A DNA stretch of 64,000 nucleotides, taken from positions 1 through 64,000 of the forward strand of contig NZ_JAVJQE010000012.1 in NCBI RefSeq assembly GCF_040218065.1, given 5' to 3'. This DNA comes from Marivibrio sp040218065 (lineage in GTDB: Bacteria > Pseudomonadota > Alphaproteobacteria > UBA8366 > Aestuariispiraceae). Position numbers and translations under genes: made by a program. The notes beneath the pieces are model-generated. The model was not told where the DNA came from. It saw only the letters and a program-made list of their open reading frames with translations, and did not search any database. Shown in pieces: positions 17,098-25,849 of the stretch (position 1 is the first letter of the stretch; the number at the start of each line of letters is the position of its first letter).

Positions 17098-17919
17098 ATG
17101 CGCATGATTTGGTACGCCGCCGCGCTGGCCGGCGCCTACGGGCTTCTGGTCGCGGGCCTTTATGCGGGGCAGCGCAGCCTGATGTACCATCCCTCGGGCC
17201 TGACGCCGCCGCCCGCGCTTTCCGGTTTGGCCGAGATGCGCGCGGTCTCGGTTCCGGCGGCTGACGGTTTTTCGCTGTACGGCTGGTGGGCGCCCGCCGA
17301 AAGGCCGGGCGCGCCGACCGTGCTGTACTTCCACGGCAACGCCGGCTCCCTCGCCGATCGGGCGGGGCGCGCGCGGTTTTATCTGGATCAGGGGTGGGGC
17401 GTCCTGATGACGACCTACCGCTACAATGCGGGCCTGGGCGGGGATCCGAGCGAGGCGGCGCTGACCGCCGACGGACGCGCCGTTTCCCGCTGGCTTGAGA
17501 CGGCGCGCGGCGTCCCGCCGGAGCGGACGCTGCTTTACGGCGAATCGCTCGGCTCCGGGATCGTCTCGACCCTGGCGGCCGAAGGGCGCGGCGCGGCCGT
17601 GGTGATCGACGGCGGCTTCGACAGCATGGCGGCGGTCGCCCAGCGGGCCTACCCCTACGTGCCCGCCTATTGGCTGGTGAAGGATCGCTGGGACAACGCC
17701 GCGCAACTCGCCCGCGCCGCCGGCGTCGCGAAGCTGATCGCCCACGGCGCCGCCGACCGGATCGTTCCGCCGCGGCACGCCCGCGCCCTGGCCGAGGCGT
17801 CGGCCGCCCCGGTCAAGCTTGAAGTGTTGGAGGGAGGCGGTCACTCCGACCTTTACGAACACGGACTGGCCGATCTGATGGTCGATTTCGTCGCGGAGAC
17901 CTTCGGCGACGAGGGTTAG
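17098..17919 (+). CDS. Membrane-anchored alpha/beta hydrolase
   Basis: A 273-residue hydrolase resembling the BEM46/YfhR group. An N-terminal hydrophobic segment (about residues 3-22, WYAAALAGAYGLLVAGLYAG) probably anchors it in the inner membrane. The oxyanion stretch VLYFHGNAGS, the nucleophile elbow GESLGSG, Asp in HGAADRIVP and His in GGGHSDLYEHG complete a catalytic triad. The substrate is unknown. The start follows a strong TTGAGGAGAGC ribosome-binding site. Its stop codon overlaps the stop of the convergent phosphodiesterase-fold gene by four bases. Confidence 0.88.
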   Translation: MRMIWYAAALAGAYGLLVAGLYAGQRSLMYHPSGLTPPPALSGLAEMRAVSVPAADGFSLYGWWAPAERPGAPTVLYFHGNAGSLADRAGRARFYLDQGWGVLMTTYRYNAGLGGDPSEAALTADGRAVSRWLETARGVPPERTLLYGESLGSGIVSTLAAEGRGAAVVIDGGFDSMAAVAQRAYPYVPAYWLVKDRWDNAAQLARAAGVAKLIAHGAADRIVPPRHARALAEASAAPVKLEVLEGGGHSDLYEHGLADLMVDFVAETFGDEG

Positions 17920-18854
17920 CCGGCCGGAACCGTCAGGCGCACGGAGATCGGGCAGTGGTCGGACGCCTGATGCCGGCGGGCGCTGTCGACCGGATAGCGA
18001 TGCTCGATGAAACTGCCGGCCTCGACCAGCGGCCGCAACGCCTCGCCGAACATCATGTAGTCGAGGAAGTAGGTCTTGTCCTCCGGCCAGCAGATCGCCT
18101 GGCGGCCCGACGGGATCAGGGTCAGGCGCGTGTCGGCGTGATAGCCGTCCTCCAACGCGGTCATCATGCGTTCTTCCGGCGGACGCCCCGCCGCTTCTTC
18201 GTCGAAGCGCCGGTTGAAGTCGCCGAGCGCCATGTAGGGGACCCCGGCCATCTCGCGTTCGTCGATCCAATCGGCGAGCGTCAGCGTCTCCGCGCGCAGA
18301 TCCTCGCACGCGTCGCTGGTTCCGATGAACAGGCCGCCGCTGCAGCCCGACTTGAGATGCACCGAAAGCAGATGCAGCCAGCGTCCGTCGGAGAGCCGGA
18401 TCGCCGTCTCGGCGCCGAGCCGGGTGTAGGTGCTGCGGCGCAGGATGCGGTCCGGCAGATCCATCACCCGGCCCGCCTCGACCAACCGCTTCGCGACGGC
18501 GAAGCCGGTTCGCTGTTCGCTGTCGTCGGTGCGCTGAGGGTTGCGGTGGGCGCGATCGGAGAAGTAGAGGACGTAATCCTCGCCGAACACGGCGGCCGCG
18601 GCGGCCGGCGATTTCACCTCCTGGAAGGCGATAACGTCTGCATTCACCGCGCGCATCGTACGCTGCAGGGCGGCCATGTCCTTGCAGCGCGTCTCTTCCG
18701 TTGCGTCCGCATCGCAGGCCGGGCCGCTCTGCGGCGCGCCCAGCCATTCCAGGTTCCAGCTCGCCAGCGTCAACGTCTCCGCGGCGGCCGGCGTCGGCGC
18801 CAGCATGAATAGACTGAGGGCGAAGACCGCCGATTTCAGGTTGCATCTAAACAT
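17916..18854 (-). CDS. Secreted endonuclease/exonuclease/phosphatase-family protein
   Basis: A 312-residue exported protein of the EEP (DNase I-like) superfamily. The signal peptide is MFRCNLKSAVFALSLFMLAP...AAAE. The fold markers follow in order: TLASWNLEWLG, VIAFQEVKSP, LLSVHLKSGC, YMALGDFNRRFD and ASDHCPISVRL, giving the Asn, Glu, His, Asp and His of the metal site. Substrate could be DNA or a phosphorylated metabolite; a secreted nuclease used to scavenge phosphate is one possibility. I chose the ATG at 18854; a TTG at 18875 would add seven residues. Confidence 0.87.
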   Translation of the reverse strand: MFRCNLKSAVFALSLFMLAPTPAAAETLTLASWNLEWLGAPQSGPACDADATEETRCKDMAALQRTMRAVNADVIAFQEVKSPAAAAAVFGEDYVLYFSDRAHRNPQRTDDSEQRTGFAVAKRLVEAGRVMDLPDRILRRSTYTRLGAETAIRLSDGRWLHLLSVHLKSGCSGGLFIGTSDACEDLRAETLTLADWIDEREMAGVPYMALGDFNRRFDEEAAGRPPEERMMTALEDGYHADTRLTLIPSGRQAICWPEDKTYFLDYMMFGEALRPLVEAGSFIEHRYPVDSARRHQASDHCPISVRLTVPAG

Positions 18855-19100
18855 TGCAGGAAAGTCTGTGCGCAATCAAAGCGCGCGTCAGCTTGTATTC
18901 CACGCCGGCCGTACAACGAGAGTTGTCCCCGGCGTCGCCCGCGCCGCGCGGGCGGCCATGTCGCGCAACCGTTCGGATTGGTCGCCGGCGCGCGATGCCC
19001 CTGCGTCCTGTGCTAGTATTCGCCGATACCGACGCGGCGCCGTCGATCGACGACGAAGCGCCGCCGACAGCCAAAGGGAGCCCGCGAGGGAGCGCACGCC

Positions 19101-19844
19101 ATGGACATCTTTCCCGATATCGAGATCAAGGGCGGCCGCACCGTTTTGCTGCGCCGCGGCAGTTTCGAAGATCCCAAGACCTATGACATCGCCCCGGTGG
19201 ATGCGGCGAAGAAGTTCGTCGCCGCCGGCGCGCGCCAGTTGCACGTCGTCGATCTGGACGGGGTGGAGCAGGGCGGCCGACACAATGCCGACCTGATCGA
19301 GGAGATCCTGAACGCGGTCGACATTCCGGTGCAGGTCGGCGGCGGCGTGCGCAGCATGGCGGGCGTCGACTTTTGGATCGAGCGCGGCGCGGCGCGCGTC
19401 GTCCTTGGCACCGCTGCGGTCAAGGACCGTAACTTCGTTCGCCAAGCATGCGCCAAGCATCCCGGCAAGATCGTCGTGTCGCTCGACGCCCGGGACGGCT
19501 ACGTCGTGATCGAAGGATGGCGCGAACAGACCGCTTTCACCGCCTCAGACCTCGCCAAGGAACTGGCGGACAGCGGCGTTGCGGCGATTGTCTTCACCGA
19601 CATCGATGCGACCGAGGGCGAGCGCGAGGCGACCTTCGCGGAGACCTCGGCGCTCGGCTCGGAGATTTCGATCCCGCTGATTTCGTCCGGGTGCGTGCGT
19701 ACGCTCGACGACGTCTCGGTCCTGAAGCACATCCCGGGGGTTCAAGGCGTGATCATCGGATGGGCGTTCTACGAGCGCTGGCTGTCGGTCAAGGACGCGC
19801 TCGCCGTCGCCCGCGAGCCGGTTACGGAGGCGGAGTTCATCTGA
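19101..19844 (+). CDS. HisA-like TIM-barrel protein
   Basis: A 247-residue homologue of HisA (ProFAR isomerase). Phosphate-binding loops are clear: VQVGGGVRSM, VVLGTAAVKD and LISSGCVRT/VIIGWAFYERW. The second catalytic acid is present in VVSLDARDGYV. The first, an Asp at the end of strand 1 in HisA, is Glu here (FPDIEIKGG). The loop after strand 6, normally near DxxRDG, reads TDIDATEGEREA. It is not next to any other his gene. It could be a divergent but functional HisA or a paralogue with another aminoketose isomerase role; HisA-like paralogues occur in other pathways. The start follows AAGGGAGC at a reasonable distance. Confidence 0.7.
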   Translation: MDIFPDIEIKGGRTVLLRRGSFEDPKTYDIAPVDAAKKFVAAGARQLHVVDLDGVEQGGRHNADLIEEILNAVDIPVQVGGGVRSMAGVDFWIERGAARVVLGTAAVKDRNFVRQACAKHPGKIVVSLDARDGYVVIEGWREQTAFTASDLAKELADSGVAAIVFTDIDATEGEREATFAETSALGSEISIPLISSGCVRTLDDVSVLKHIPGVQGVIIGWAFYERWLSVKDALAVAREPVTEAEFI

Positions 19845-19904
19845 GGGTGCGGCCGCCCCCGCCGCTTCGCGTCGGTGACGGATCGCGCTAGGCCTCAGGC
19901 GGCG

Positions 19905-21011
19905 TCAGCCTTCTGAGGCCCCCAGCACGGCCTCCGGCGACGCGCGCTCGCGGCTCTGTACGCGCGCGGTCTCCTCATGCAGCAGCAGGCCGCCGGCGCA
20001 GACCAGGCCGCGGCGCAGGAAATCGTCGCGCCGGCAAGCCTCGCGCCATCCGTGGGTCAGGATCTGTTCGATATGGCGCATCAACGCGTCGCCGTAGCCG
20101 GCGCTGGCGGCGACTGGCGCCGCGCCGGGAATGTTGTCGACGCAGAAGTGCCGTACGCCGTCGACCGCGTAGACCGGATCGGCCCAGCTGGTCGGACGGC
20201 TGGTCTCGATTGCGCCGCCCTCGTCGCAGGCGATGTCGCAGATCACGGCGCCGGGCTTCAGGCGGGCGAGGTCTGCGCGCCCGATCAGGTGGTCGTCGCG
20301 ATGCTTGGGCCACAGGACGCAATTCACGATCAGGTCGGCGTCGCCCAACAGGTCCGGCAGATCCTCGACAGGCCCCGTATCGAACAGCGGCGTCGGGTGA
20401 TCCTGTTCGGCGCGATAGCGCGCGCCCCACACCACGTCGAGGCCGGTCGTCCGGCAGCCGAGACTCAACAAGGTGCGCAACGCCCCGCGTCCGACATTGC
20501 CGAGGCCGATCACCACGGCGCGGATCGGCGGCGCGCCGTAATGGCCGAAGAAGTGCCGCCCCGGCCCGCCCTGGGGGCCGAGGCAAAGCCGGACGCCCTC
20601 GAATGCGCCGATCTCGCCGGCCAGCGCGCAATTGGGGCTGCCGAACCGGTGCGTATCCTCCGCCGCGATGGCGGTGAGGCCGGCGGCCAGCAGGCGGTCC
20701 GTCTCCTCTCGGTTGGCGGCGGTGTGCAGGTTGGTCAGGATCAGATGCCCGGGCCGCAGGAAATCGTACTCCTGCGGCAGGACCTCCTTCACCTTCACGA
20801 TGAAGTCGGCCTCGGCCCAGATCGGCGCGGCGGCGTCGCGCAGCTCGGCGCCCGCCTCCTCATAGTCGGCGTCCGCGGCGCCGCTTGAGGCGCCGGCGCC
20901 GCGCTCCACCAGGACGCGTTCGCCCGACTGCGTCAGCGCCCCCACATGACGAGGCAGCAGGGCGACGCGCCCTTCCTGCGGTTTGATCTCTTTCAGGACG
21001 CCGACTGTCAT
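19905..21011 (-). CDS. Alanine dehydrogenase/PNT-family oxidoreductase
   Basis: A 368-residue NAD(P)-dependent dehydrogenase of the AlaDH/PNT/saccharopine dehydrogenase group. The N-terminal domain carries VGVLKEIKPQEGRVALLP, the substrate Lys in FIVKVKEVLPQEY and the catalytic His in ILTNLHTAANRE. The Rossmann fold follows at RAVVIGLGNVGRGALRTL, with Asp in GLDVVWG binding the ribose. Late stretches (VDNIPGAAPVAASAGYGDALM) resemble lysine-forming saccharopine dehydrogenases and related enzymes more than classical Ald. The amino-acid substrate is therefore left open. It lies 8 bases downstream of the double-GNAT gene and is probably the last gene of the sseA operon. Confidence 0.78.
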   Translation of the reverse strand: MTVGVLKEIKPQEGRVALLPRHVGALTQSGERVLVERGAGASSGAADADYEEAGAELRDAAAPIWAEADFIVKVKEVLPQEYDFLRPGHLILTNLHTAANREETDRLLAAGLTAIAAEDTHRFGSPNCALAGEIGAFEGVRLCLGPQGGPGRHFFGHYGAPPIRAVVIGLGNVGRGALRTLLSLGCRTTGLDVVWGARYRAEQDHPTPLFDTGPVEDLPDLLGDADLIVNCVLWPKHRDDHLIGRADLARLKPGAVICDIACDEGGAIETSRPTSWADPVYAVDGVRHFCVDNIPGAAPVAASAGYGDALMRHIEQILTHGWREACRRDDFLRRGLVCAGGLLLHEETARVQSRERASPEAVLGASEG

Positions 21012-21019
21012 GGGGGTCG

Positions 21020-22114
21020 TCAGCCTTTCGCGCTCAGAGGCGGCACATCGCTCAGCACCTTGACGCCCGGCGGGACCAAGCCGCGCGCGCGGGGGTCGGG
21101 GTCGTGGCGAACCTTGCGGTCGTAGACCCGAAAGCCGGCCTTCTGATAGCCGGCCAGGGCCTTCGGATGATCAAGGGTGCAGGTGTCGAGAATCAGGCGC
21201 TTCGGGCGCGGCTCGCGCTCCCAGGCGCAACGAACGCCCCAATCCAACAGGTAAGGGCCCAGCCCGCGGCCGATCGCCCACGGCATCAGGCCCAGAAACT
21301 TGAGCTCCGCGTCACCTGTTCGGGCCTGGTCGCGGAAGTCGAGCTCCAACATCCCCGCCGGCGCGCCGCCGAGTTGCAGGACGTAGATCTCGACGTCCAC
21401 GTCGCCGATGATTTCGGCGATCTCGGCGTCCGAGAGCGTCTTGCGCAACCACCAGAGCCAGGGATCGCCGATCGTATGCTGCACAAAGCGGTAGTAATCG
21501 ACCGGCGGATCGATCAACCGCTGGACGGCCAGCGGCTTGTCCAGCATCGGCGCCGGCGTCGGCGCTCGGCGCGGCTGCTCGGTCATCTCGAGATACGTTA
21601 CGGTGACCGCCAAGGTCGGTGCGTCGGCTGCGTCGAGCGCCGCTTCCGCCGCCGGGTCCACGGCCTCCTCAATCTGCGGGGCGGGCGGGTCGATCAGCCA
21701 TTTGGCCATCAGTCGACGCGGCTCGGCGTGATAACCGGCGGCTTCATAGTAGCGTTGAAGCGCCTTGTTCTCCGCACGTAGGACCAACTCGACTTTGGGA
21801 CAGTCGAGCCGCTTCAGATGCGCTTCGGCCGCATGGATCAAGGCGACGCCGATTCCTTCGCCGCGGCGCTGCGGGTCCACGGCCAGGTAATAGAGCCAGC
21901 CGCGATGCCCGTCGAAGCCTGTCATTACCGCGCCGACGATCGCGCCCGCCTCGCCCTCGGCGACGAAGATCGACGCGCCGGCGGTCTTGAGGGCGAGGTC
22001 GATGTCCGCCGCCGGGTCGTTCCAGGGCCGCGTCAGGCCGCACGCCTCCCACAGCGCCACGACGCCCGCCCGGTCGGCGTTCGCGATCACCCGGACCTCG
22101 ACGGCGGAGGTCAT
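21020..22114 (-). CDS. Tandem GNAT acetyltransferase fusion
   Basis: A 364-residue protein with two GNAT folds. The first (about residues 1-145) is YpeA-like, with acetyl-CoA loop DPQRRGEGIGVALI and RYYEAAGYHAEPRRLMAKWL. A linker follows, then a second domain (about 195-350) with AELKFLGLMPWAIGRGLGPYLL and GYQKAGFRVYDRK. The second resembles stand-alone GNAT proteins common in alphaproteobacteria. Targets are unknown. The ATG overlaps the sseA stop by four bases (ATGA), indicating translational coupling. An open frame extends upstream, but that segment is antisense-like and repetitive. The fused arrangement is unusual; a frameshift joining two former genes is possible. Confidence 0.85.
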   Translation of the reverse strand: MTSAVEVRVIANADRAGVVALWEACGLTRPWNDPAADIDLALKTAGASIFVAEGEAGAIVGAVMTGFDGHRGWLYYLAVDPQRRGEGIGVALIHAAEAHLKRLDCPKVELVLRAENKALQRYYEAAGYHAEPRRLMAKWLIDPPAPQIEEAVDPAAEAALDAADAPTLAVTVTYLEMTEQPRRAPTPAPMLDKPLAVQRLIDPPVDYYRFVQHTIGDPWLWWLRKTLSDAEIAEIIGDVDVEIYVLQLGGAPAGMLELDFRDQARTGDAELKFLGLMPWAIGRGLGPYLLDWGVRCAWEREPRPKRLILDTCTLDHPKALAGYQKAGFRVYDRKVRHDPDPRARGLVPPGVKVLSDVPPLSAKG

Positions 22115-22986
22115 GGCTGCGCCGGCCCGGTCTCCACCGGCGTGTCCGGCCGCGCCCCCCATTCCGACCAGCTGCCGTCATAGACTGCGGCGTTGCGGTC
22201 CCCCAACAGGTAAAGCCCGAAGGCGAGCGCCGCCGCCGTGACGCCCGACCCGCAGCTGGTCACGACCCTGTCGCGGCCGACGCGCACGCCCGCGGCCTCG
22301 TAAAGCGCTTGCAATGTCTGGACCGGCTGCACGCGTCCCGTTTCGGGATCGGTTAAGCGATCGTAGGGCAGGTTGAGCGAGCCGGGTATGTGGCCTGAGC
22401 GCAGCTCGGGCCGCGGTTCCGGGGCGCTCCCCTCAAAGCGGCCTTGCGCGCGCGCGTCGAGGATCGCGAAGGGGCCGCCGGGTCCGTCCTTCTGGCTGTC
22501 CAGCATGTCGGGAAGGCGACGGATCAGCTCCGGGCGCAGGCGCACCGTCGGCGTCGCGTCGGCGGCCGGCCACTCGGCCGGCCCGCTCTCGGTCGGATAG
22601 CCGCAGGCCTTCCACTGTTTCAGCCCGCCGTCCAGGATCGAGACCCGCTCGATCCCGAACAAGCGGAACATCCACCACGCCCTGGCGGCCGAGAAGAGGC
22701 CGTAACTGTCGTAGCAAACGATCTGCTCGCTTGCGTCGTCGATCCCGAGGGCGCGGACGGCTTCGGCGAAGGCGGCCGCCTCGGGAACCATGTGGGGCAG
22801 AGGGTCGGTCTCGTCCTTGATCGCGTCGATATCGAAGAAACGCGCGCCGGGAAGACGTTCGGCCTCGAACTCCGCCCGGGCGTCGCGGCCCGTGGTCGGC
22901 AGATGATAGGTGGCGTCGAGGACGACCACCTTTGGATCGTCCAACTGGGATTTCAGCCAATCAGGCGAGACGAGGGGGAAGGTCAT
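22111..22986 (-). CDS. sseA: 3-mercaptopyruvate sulfurtransferase
   Basis: A 291-residue two-domain rhodanese that moves sulfur from 3-mercaptopyruvate to an acceptor such as thioredoxin or cyanide. The N-terminal non-catalytic domain contains VVVLDATYHLP and IVCYDSYGLFSAARAWWMF. The active site loop in the second domain is VVTSCGSGVTAAAL; the CG-S-G-V-T form marks mercaptopyruvate over thiosulfate as substrate. Length and domain order are standard. It opens a three-gene run with the double-GNAT and the dehydrogenase-family genes. Confidence 0.92.
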   Translation of the reverse strand: MTFPLVSPDWLKSQLDDPKVVVLDATYHLPTTGRDARAEFEAERLPGARFFDIDAIKDETDPLPHMVPEAAAFAEAVRALGIDDASEQIVCYDSYGLFSAARAWWMFRLFGIERVSILDGGLKQWKACGYPTESGPAEWPAADATPTVRLRPELIRRLPDMLDSQKDGPGGPFAILDARAQGRFEGSAPEPRPELRSGHIPGSLNLPYDRLTDPETGRVQPVQTLQALYEAAGVRVGRDRVVTSCGSGVTAAALAFGLYLLGDRNAAVYDGSWSEWGARPDTPVETGPAQP

Positions 22987-23115
22987 CGGCGGCGCGCTTT
23001 CTCTACCTCATGAACGGACCGGGGGAATGGTAGACAAGCCGGCCCGGCGCGCAAAGCCCCCGATCCGGTTACGGTGAAGGCTTGTCGGGTCTGCGCGCGA
23101 CGCTAGGCTCGGGGA

Positions 23116-23835
23116 ATGGACCCGGATCTGCTCGAAGCATTGCTTTACGCCGGCGGGGCGGGGGGCGCGATCCTGTTGGGCGCGGCCCTCGCCGCGGCGG
23201 AAGGGCTCGCGCCTCAGTGGATCGAGCGCGAACTGCGCCATAGCGTCACCGCCTTCGGGGGCGGCGTGCTCGTCGCGGCCGTCGCCTTCGTTCTCGCGCC
23301 CAAAGGAGCGGAGAGCCTCGGCCCCGTCGCGGCGTCGGCCGCCGTGCTGGCCGGCGGCGCGGTCTTCCTATGGATCGACAAGCGCCTGCAGGAGAGCGGG
23401 GCGAAGTTGGCGCAGCTGCTCGCCATGCTGCTCGACTTCCTGCCGGAGGCGGCGGCGTTGGGCGCGCTGCTCGCCACGGGCGATCCGGTCGGGCTGCTGT
23501 TGGCGCTGATCATCGGGCTGCAGAACTTGCCCGAAGCCTTCAACGCTTATCGCGAACTGCGCGCCGCGCGCTTCGCCGGCGGGCGCTGGACGGTCTTCGG
23601 CCTGCTTGCGTTGTGCGCGCTGTTGGGGCCGGCGGCGGCGGCCCTCGGCTTTCTCGCCTTGGGCCATTCGCCGGACTCGCTGGCGGTCGTGATGCTGACG
23701 GCCGCGGGCGGGATTCTCTATCTCACCTTCCAAGACATCGCCCCGGAAGCCCGGCTCGAGGCGGCCTGGGGACCGCCGTTCGGCGCAGTGGCCGGCTTCA
23801 CGCTCGGGCTCGCCGCGCATATGGCGTTGGGTTAG
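23116..23835 (+). CDS. ZIP-like membrane protein
   Basis: A 239-residue protein with about seven to eight predicted membrane helices and the general layout of ZIP divalent-cation transporters. Two helices contain the remnant metal motif: AMLLDFLPEAAALGALL and IIGLQNLPEAFNAYREL. In classical ZIP proteins these positions read HxxPEG with a histidine; here the Pro-Glu is kept but His and Gly are replaced. It may carry a different ion or have lost transport. A start at 23116 follows GGGGA. It converges on dprA, leaving 4 bases. Confidence 0.72.
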   Translation: MDPDLLEALLYAGGAGGAILLGAALAAAEGLAPQWIERELRHSVTAFGGGVLVAAVAFVLAPKGAESLGPVAASAAVLAGGAVFLWIDKRLQESGAKLAQLLAMLLDFLPEAAALGALLATGDPVGLLLALIIGLQNLPEAFNAYRELRAARFAGGRWTVFGLLALCALLGPAAAALGFLALGHSPDSLAVVMLTAAGGILYLTFQDIAPEARLEAAWGPPFGAVAGFTLGLAAHMALG

Positions 23836-23839
23836 CGGC

Positions 23840-24973
23840 TCACGCCTCCGGGGCGAGGAGCGACACCCGCCCGCCGGGCAGCCGCTCCACGGTCCCGGCC
23901 AGCTCCATCTCCAACAGCACGGTCAGCACCGCGGCCGGCGGCAGGCCCAGATCCCGAATCAGCTCGTCTTGGCCGACGGGCGTCGGGCTAAGCGCCTGAC
24001 GGATCGCCGCGCGGGCGGCGTCCAGGCTCGCCTCGTCGGGCGGGCCGACCGGCGCGTCGTCGAAGCCGCCGGTCGGCTCCTCCATTGCGTCGGGACCGGG
24101 CAGGTCCGCGAGATAGGCGATCATCTCCTCGGGGCTCTCGACGAGCGCGGCCCCCTTGCGGATCAGGTCGTTCGGCCCCCGCGCCCGCGGATCGAGGGGG
24201 GAGCCCGGCAGGGCGAACACCTCCCGCCCTTGATCGGCGGCGAGACGCGCCGTGATCAACGAGCCGGAGCGCTGGCGCGCCTCGACCACCAGCACGCCAA
24301 GCGACAGACCGGAGATCACCCGATTGCGCCGTGGGAAGTGCCGGGCCTGGCCGACCAAGCCGAAGGGCATCTCGCCCACCAGCGCGCCGCGCTCCTTGAT
24401 CGCGCGGTACAGATCGGCGTTCTCGCGCGGGTAGATCACGTCGACCCCGCCGGCCAAGGCCGCGATCGTCCCGCCGTCGAGCGCGCCCGAATGGGCGGCC
24501 GCGTCGATCCCTTTCGCCATGCCGGAGACGACGACGAAGCCCGCCTCCGCCAGCGCCCGGCCGAAGCGCTCCGCCAACCGCCGGCCGTTCAGGGAACATT
24601 CGCGGGCGCCGACGATCGCGACGGCGGGGCGCCTCAACAGATGCGGGTGGCCGAAGCCGGAGAGCAGCGGCGGCGCGTCCTCAATCGTCGCCAGCGGCGC
24701 GGGAAAGCCGGCTTCGCCGCGATGGACCATCCAGCCGCCGGCCGCCTCCAGCGCTTCAAGCTCGCGCTCCGCCTCCGCCTTCGGGCAGACTTTCAGCGGC
24801 CGGCGCCGACCGCCGCGCTTGGCCAGCGCCGGCAGCGCCTCCAACGCCGCTTCGCCGCTGCGAAAACGAGCCAACAGCTGGCGAAACGCGATCGGCCCGA
24901 CATTCTCGCTGCGGTAAAGCCGAAGCCGCGCCAGCCGCTCCGCTTCGGGCAGGCGCTCAATGGTCGTATTCAT
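23840..24973 (-). CDS. dprA: DNA-processing protein DprA (Smf)
   Basis: A 377-residue Rossmann-fold protein that binds incoming single-stranded DNA and loads RecA during transformation. The N-terminal SAM-like region is followed by the DNA_processg_A core: VAIVGARECSLNGRRLAERF, VVSGMAKGIDAAAHSGAL, GGVDVIYPRENADLY, FPRRNRVISGLSLGVLVVEA and SGSLITARLAADQGREVFALPG. A C-terminal winged-helix domain (about residues 305-375) is present. I chose ATG 24973; a longer frame adds 12 residues. It follows plsY on the same strand by 63 bases, a conserved alphaproteobacterial pair. Confidence 0.94.
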   Translation of the reverse strand: MNTTIERLPEAERLARLRLYRSENVGPIAFRQLLARFRSGEAALEALPALAKRGGRRRPLKVCPKAEAERELEALEAAGGWMVHRGEAGFPAPLATIEDAPPLLSGFGHPHLLRRPAVAIVGARECSLNGRRLAERFGRALAEAGFVVVSGMAKGIDAAAHSGALDGGTIAALAGGVDVIYPRENADLYRAIKERGALVGEMPFGLVGQARHFPRRNRVISGLSLGVLVVEARQRSGSLITARLAADQGREVFALPGSPLDPRARGPNDLIRKGAALVESPEEMIAYLADLPGPDAMEEPTGGFDDAPVGPPDEASLDAARAAIRQALSPTPVGQDELIRDLGLPPAAVLTVLLEMELAGTVERLPGGRVSLLAPEA

Positions 24974-25036
24974 GAAGCAAAGGACATCGCACGTTGTGTG
25001 TGCGGTCAATCGAAAAAAGAGGGCCGATGCGCCCCG

Positions 25037-25657
25037 TTAACCCTTCTCCCCGCCGATCTTGCTTTCCTCTCCCTTCAGAAGGCGGGCGATGTTCTGATGG
25101 TGGCGCGCCCAGGCGAGGGCGGCGAGGAATCCGGCCGCGACCGCCGTGTCGGGCCGATCGATGAGAAGGGCGTATCCCGGCGCGGCGGCGAGCGAGAGCA
25201 GAGCCGCCAGCGACGAGTAGCGAAAGAGCGCCGCGACAGCGAGCCAAGTGGCGCAGGCGGCGAGCCCTATGGGCCAGGCGACCGCCAGCAGCACGCCCAA
25301 CGTGGTCGCCACGCCTTTGCCGCCCTTGAAGCGCAGCCAGACGGGAAAGTTATGACCGATGACCGCAGCGACCCCGGCGATCAGCGAGGCGAGCGGACCC
25401 GCCTCCGCCGGGAGGAGCGCCAGCGCGGCCAAGGCGGCCGCCGCGCCCTTGCCGGAATCCAGCAGCAACACCGCCGCCGCCAGGCCCTTGCGCCCGGTGC
25501 GCAGCACGTTGGTCGCGCCGATATTCCCGGAGCCGATGGCCCGAATGTCGCCGAGTCCCGCGAGCTTGCTCAGCACGAGGCCGAAGGGGATTGCGCCCAG
25601 CAGATACCCGCCGAGCGCCGCGGCGATGAGGGGCGGCGTCATGAGCGTTTCCATCAC
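25037..25657 (-). CDS. plsY: Acyl-phosphate:glycerol-3-phosphate acyltransferase
   Basis: A 206-residue inner-membrane enzyme that makes lysophosphatidic acid from acyl-phosphate and glycerol-3-phosphate, the first step of phospholipid synthesis in most bacteria. The three signature loops are present: IRAIGSGNIGATNVLRTGRK, VIGHNFPVWLRFKGGKGVAT and ARHHQNIARLLKGEE. About five membrane helices are predicted. A second ATG at 25642 would remove five residues. It usually follows pyrC; here a TRAP operon on the other strand separates them. Confidence 0.96.
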   Translation of the reverse strand: MMETLMTPPLIAAALGGYLLGAIPFGLVLSKLAGLGDIRAIGSGNIGATNVLRTGRKGLAAAVLLLDSGKGAAAALAALALLPAEAGPLASLIAGVAAVIGHNFPVWLRFKGGKGVATTLGVLLAVAWPIGLAACATWLAVAALFRYSSLAALLSLAAAPGYALLIDRPDTAVAAGFLAALAWARHHQNIARLLKGEESKIGGEKG

Positions 25658-25849
25658 GCCCCTGCATAAGCGATTGCCGCCCCGTTATAAAGCGCGACGC
25701 GGCTTCGCGGTGGGTCGGCTCGGATTTCGCCCTTGAAGCGCTGCGCTCCGGCCTATGAAATGGACGCCAGAGGAAGAAGAGGTTCGCTCGCACCGATCCG
25801 GTGCGGGACGGAGCCCGAGGCTTTGACAAACAGGTGAGGAAACCGACCC

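Noticed and set aside
16231..18846. An 871-codon frame that would join the DUF1194 domain to a long N-terminal region
   Set aside because: The extra part is antisense to the hydrolase and EEP genes; only the last 240 codons have domain and signal-peptide features.
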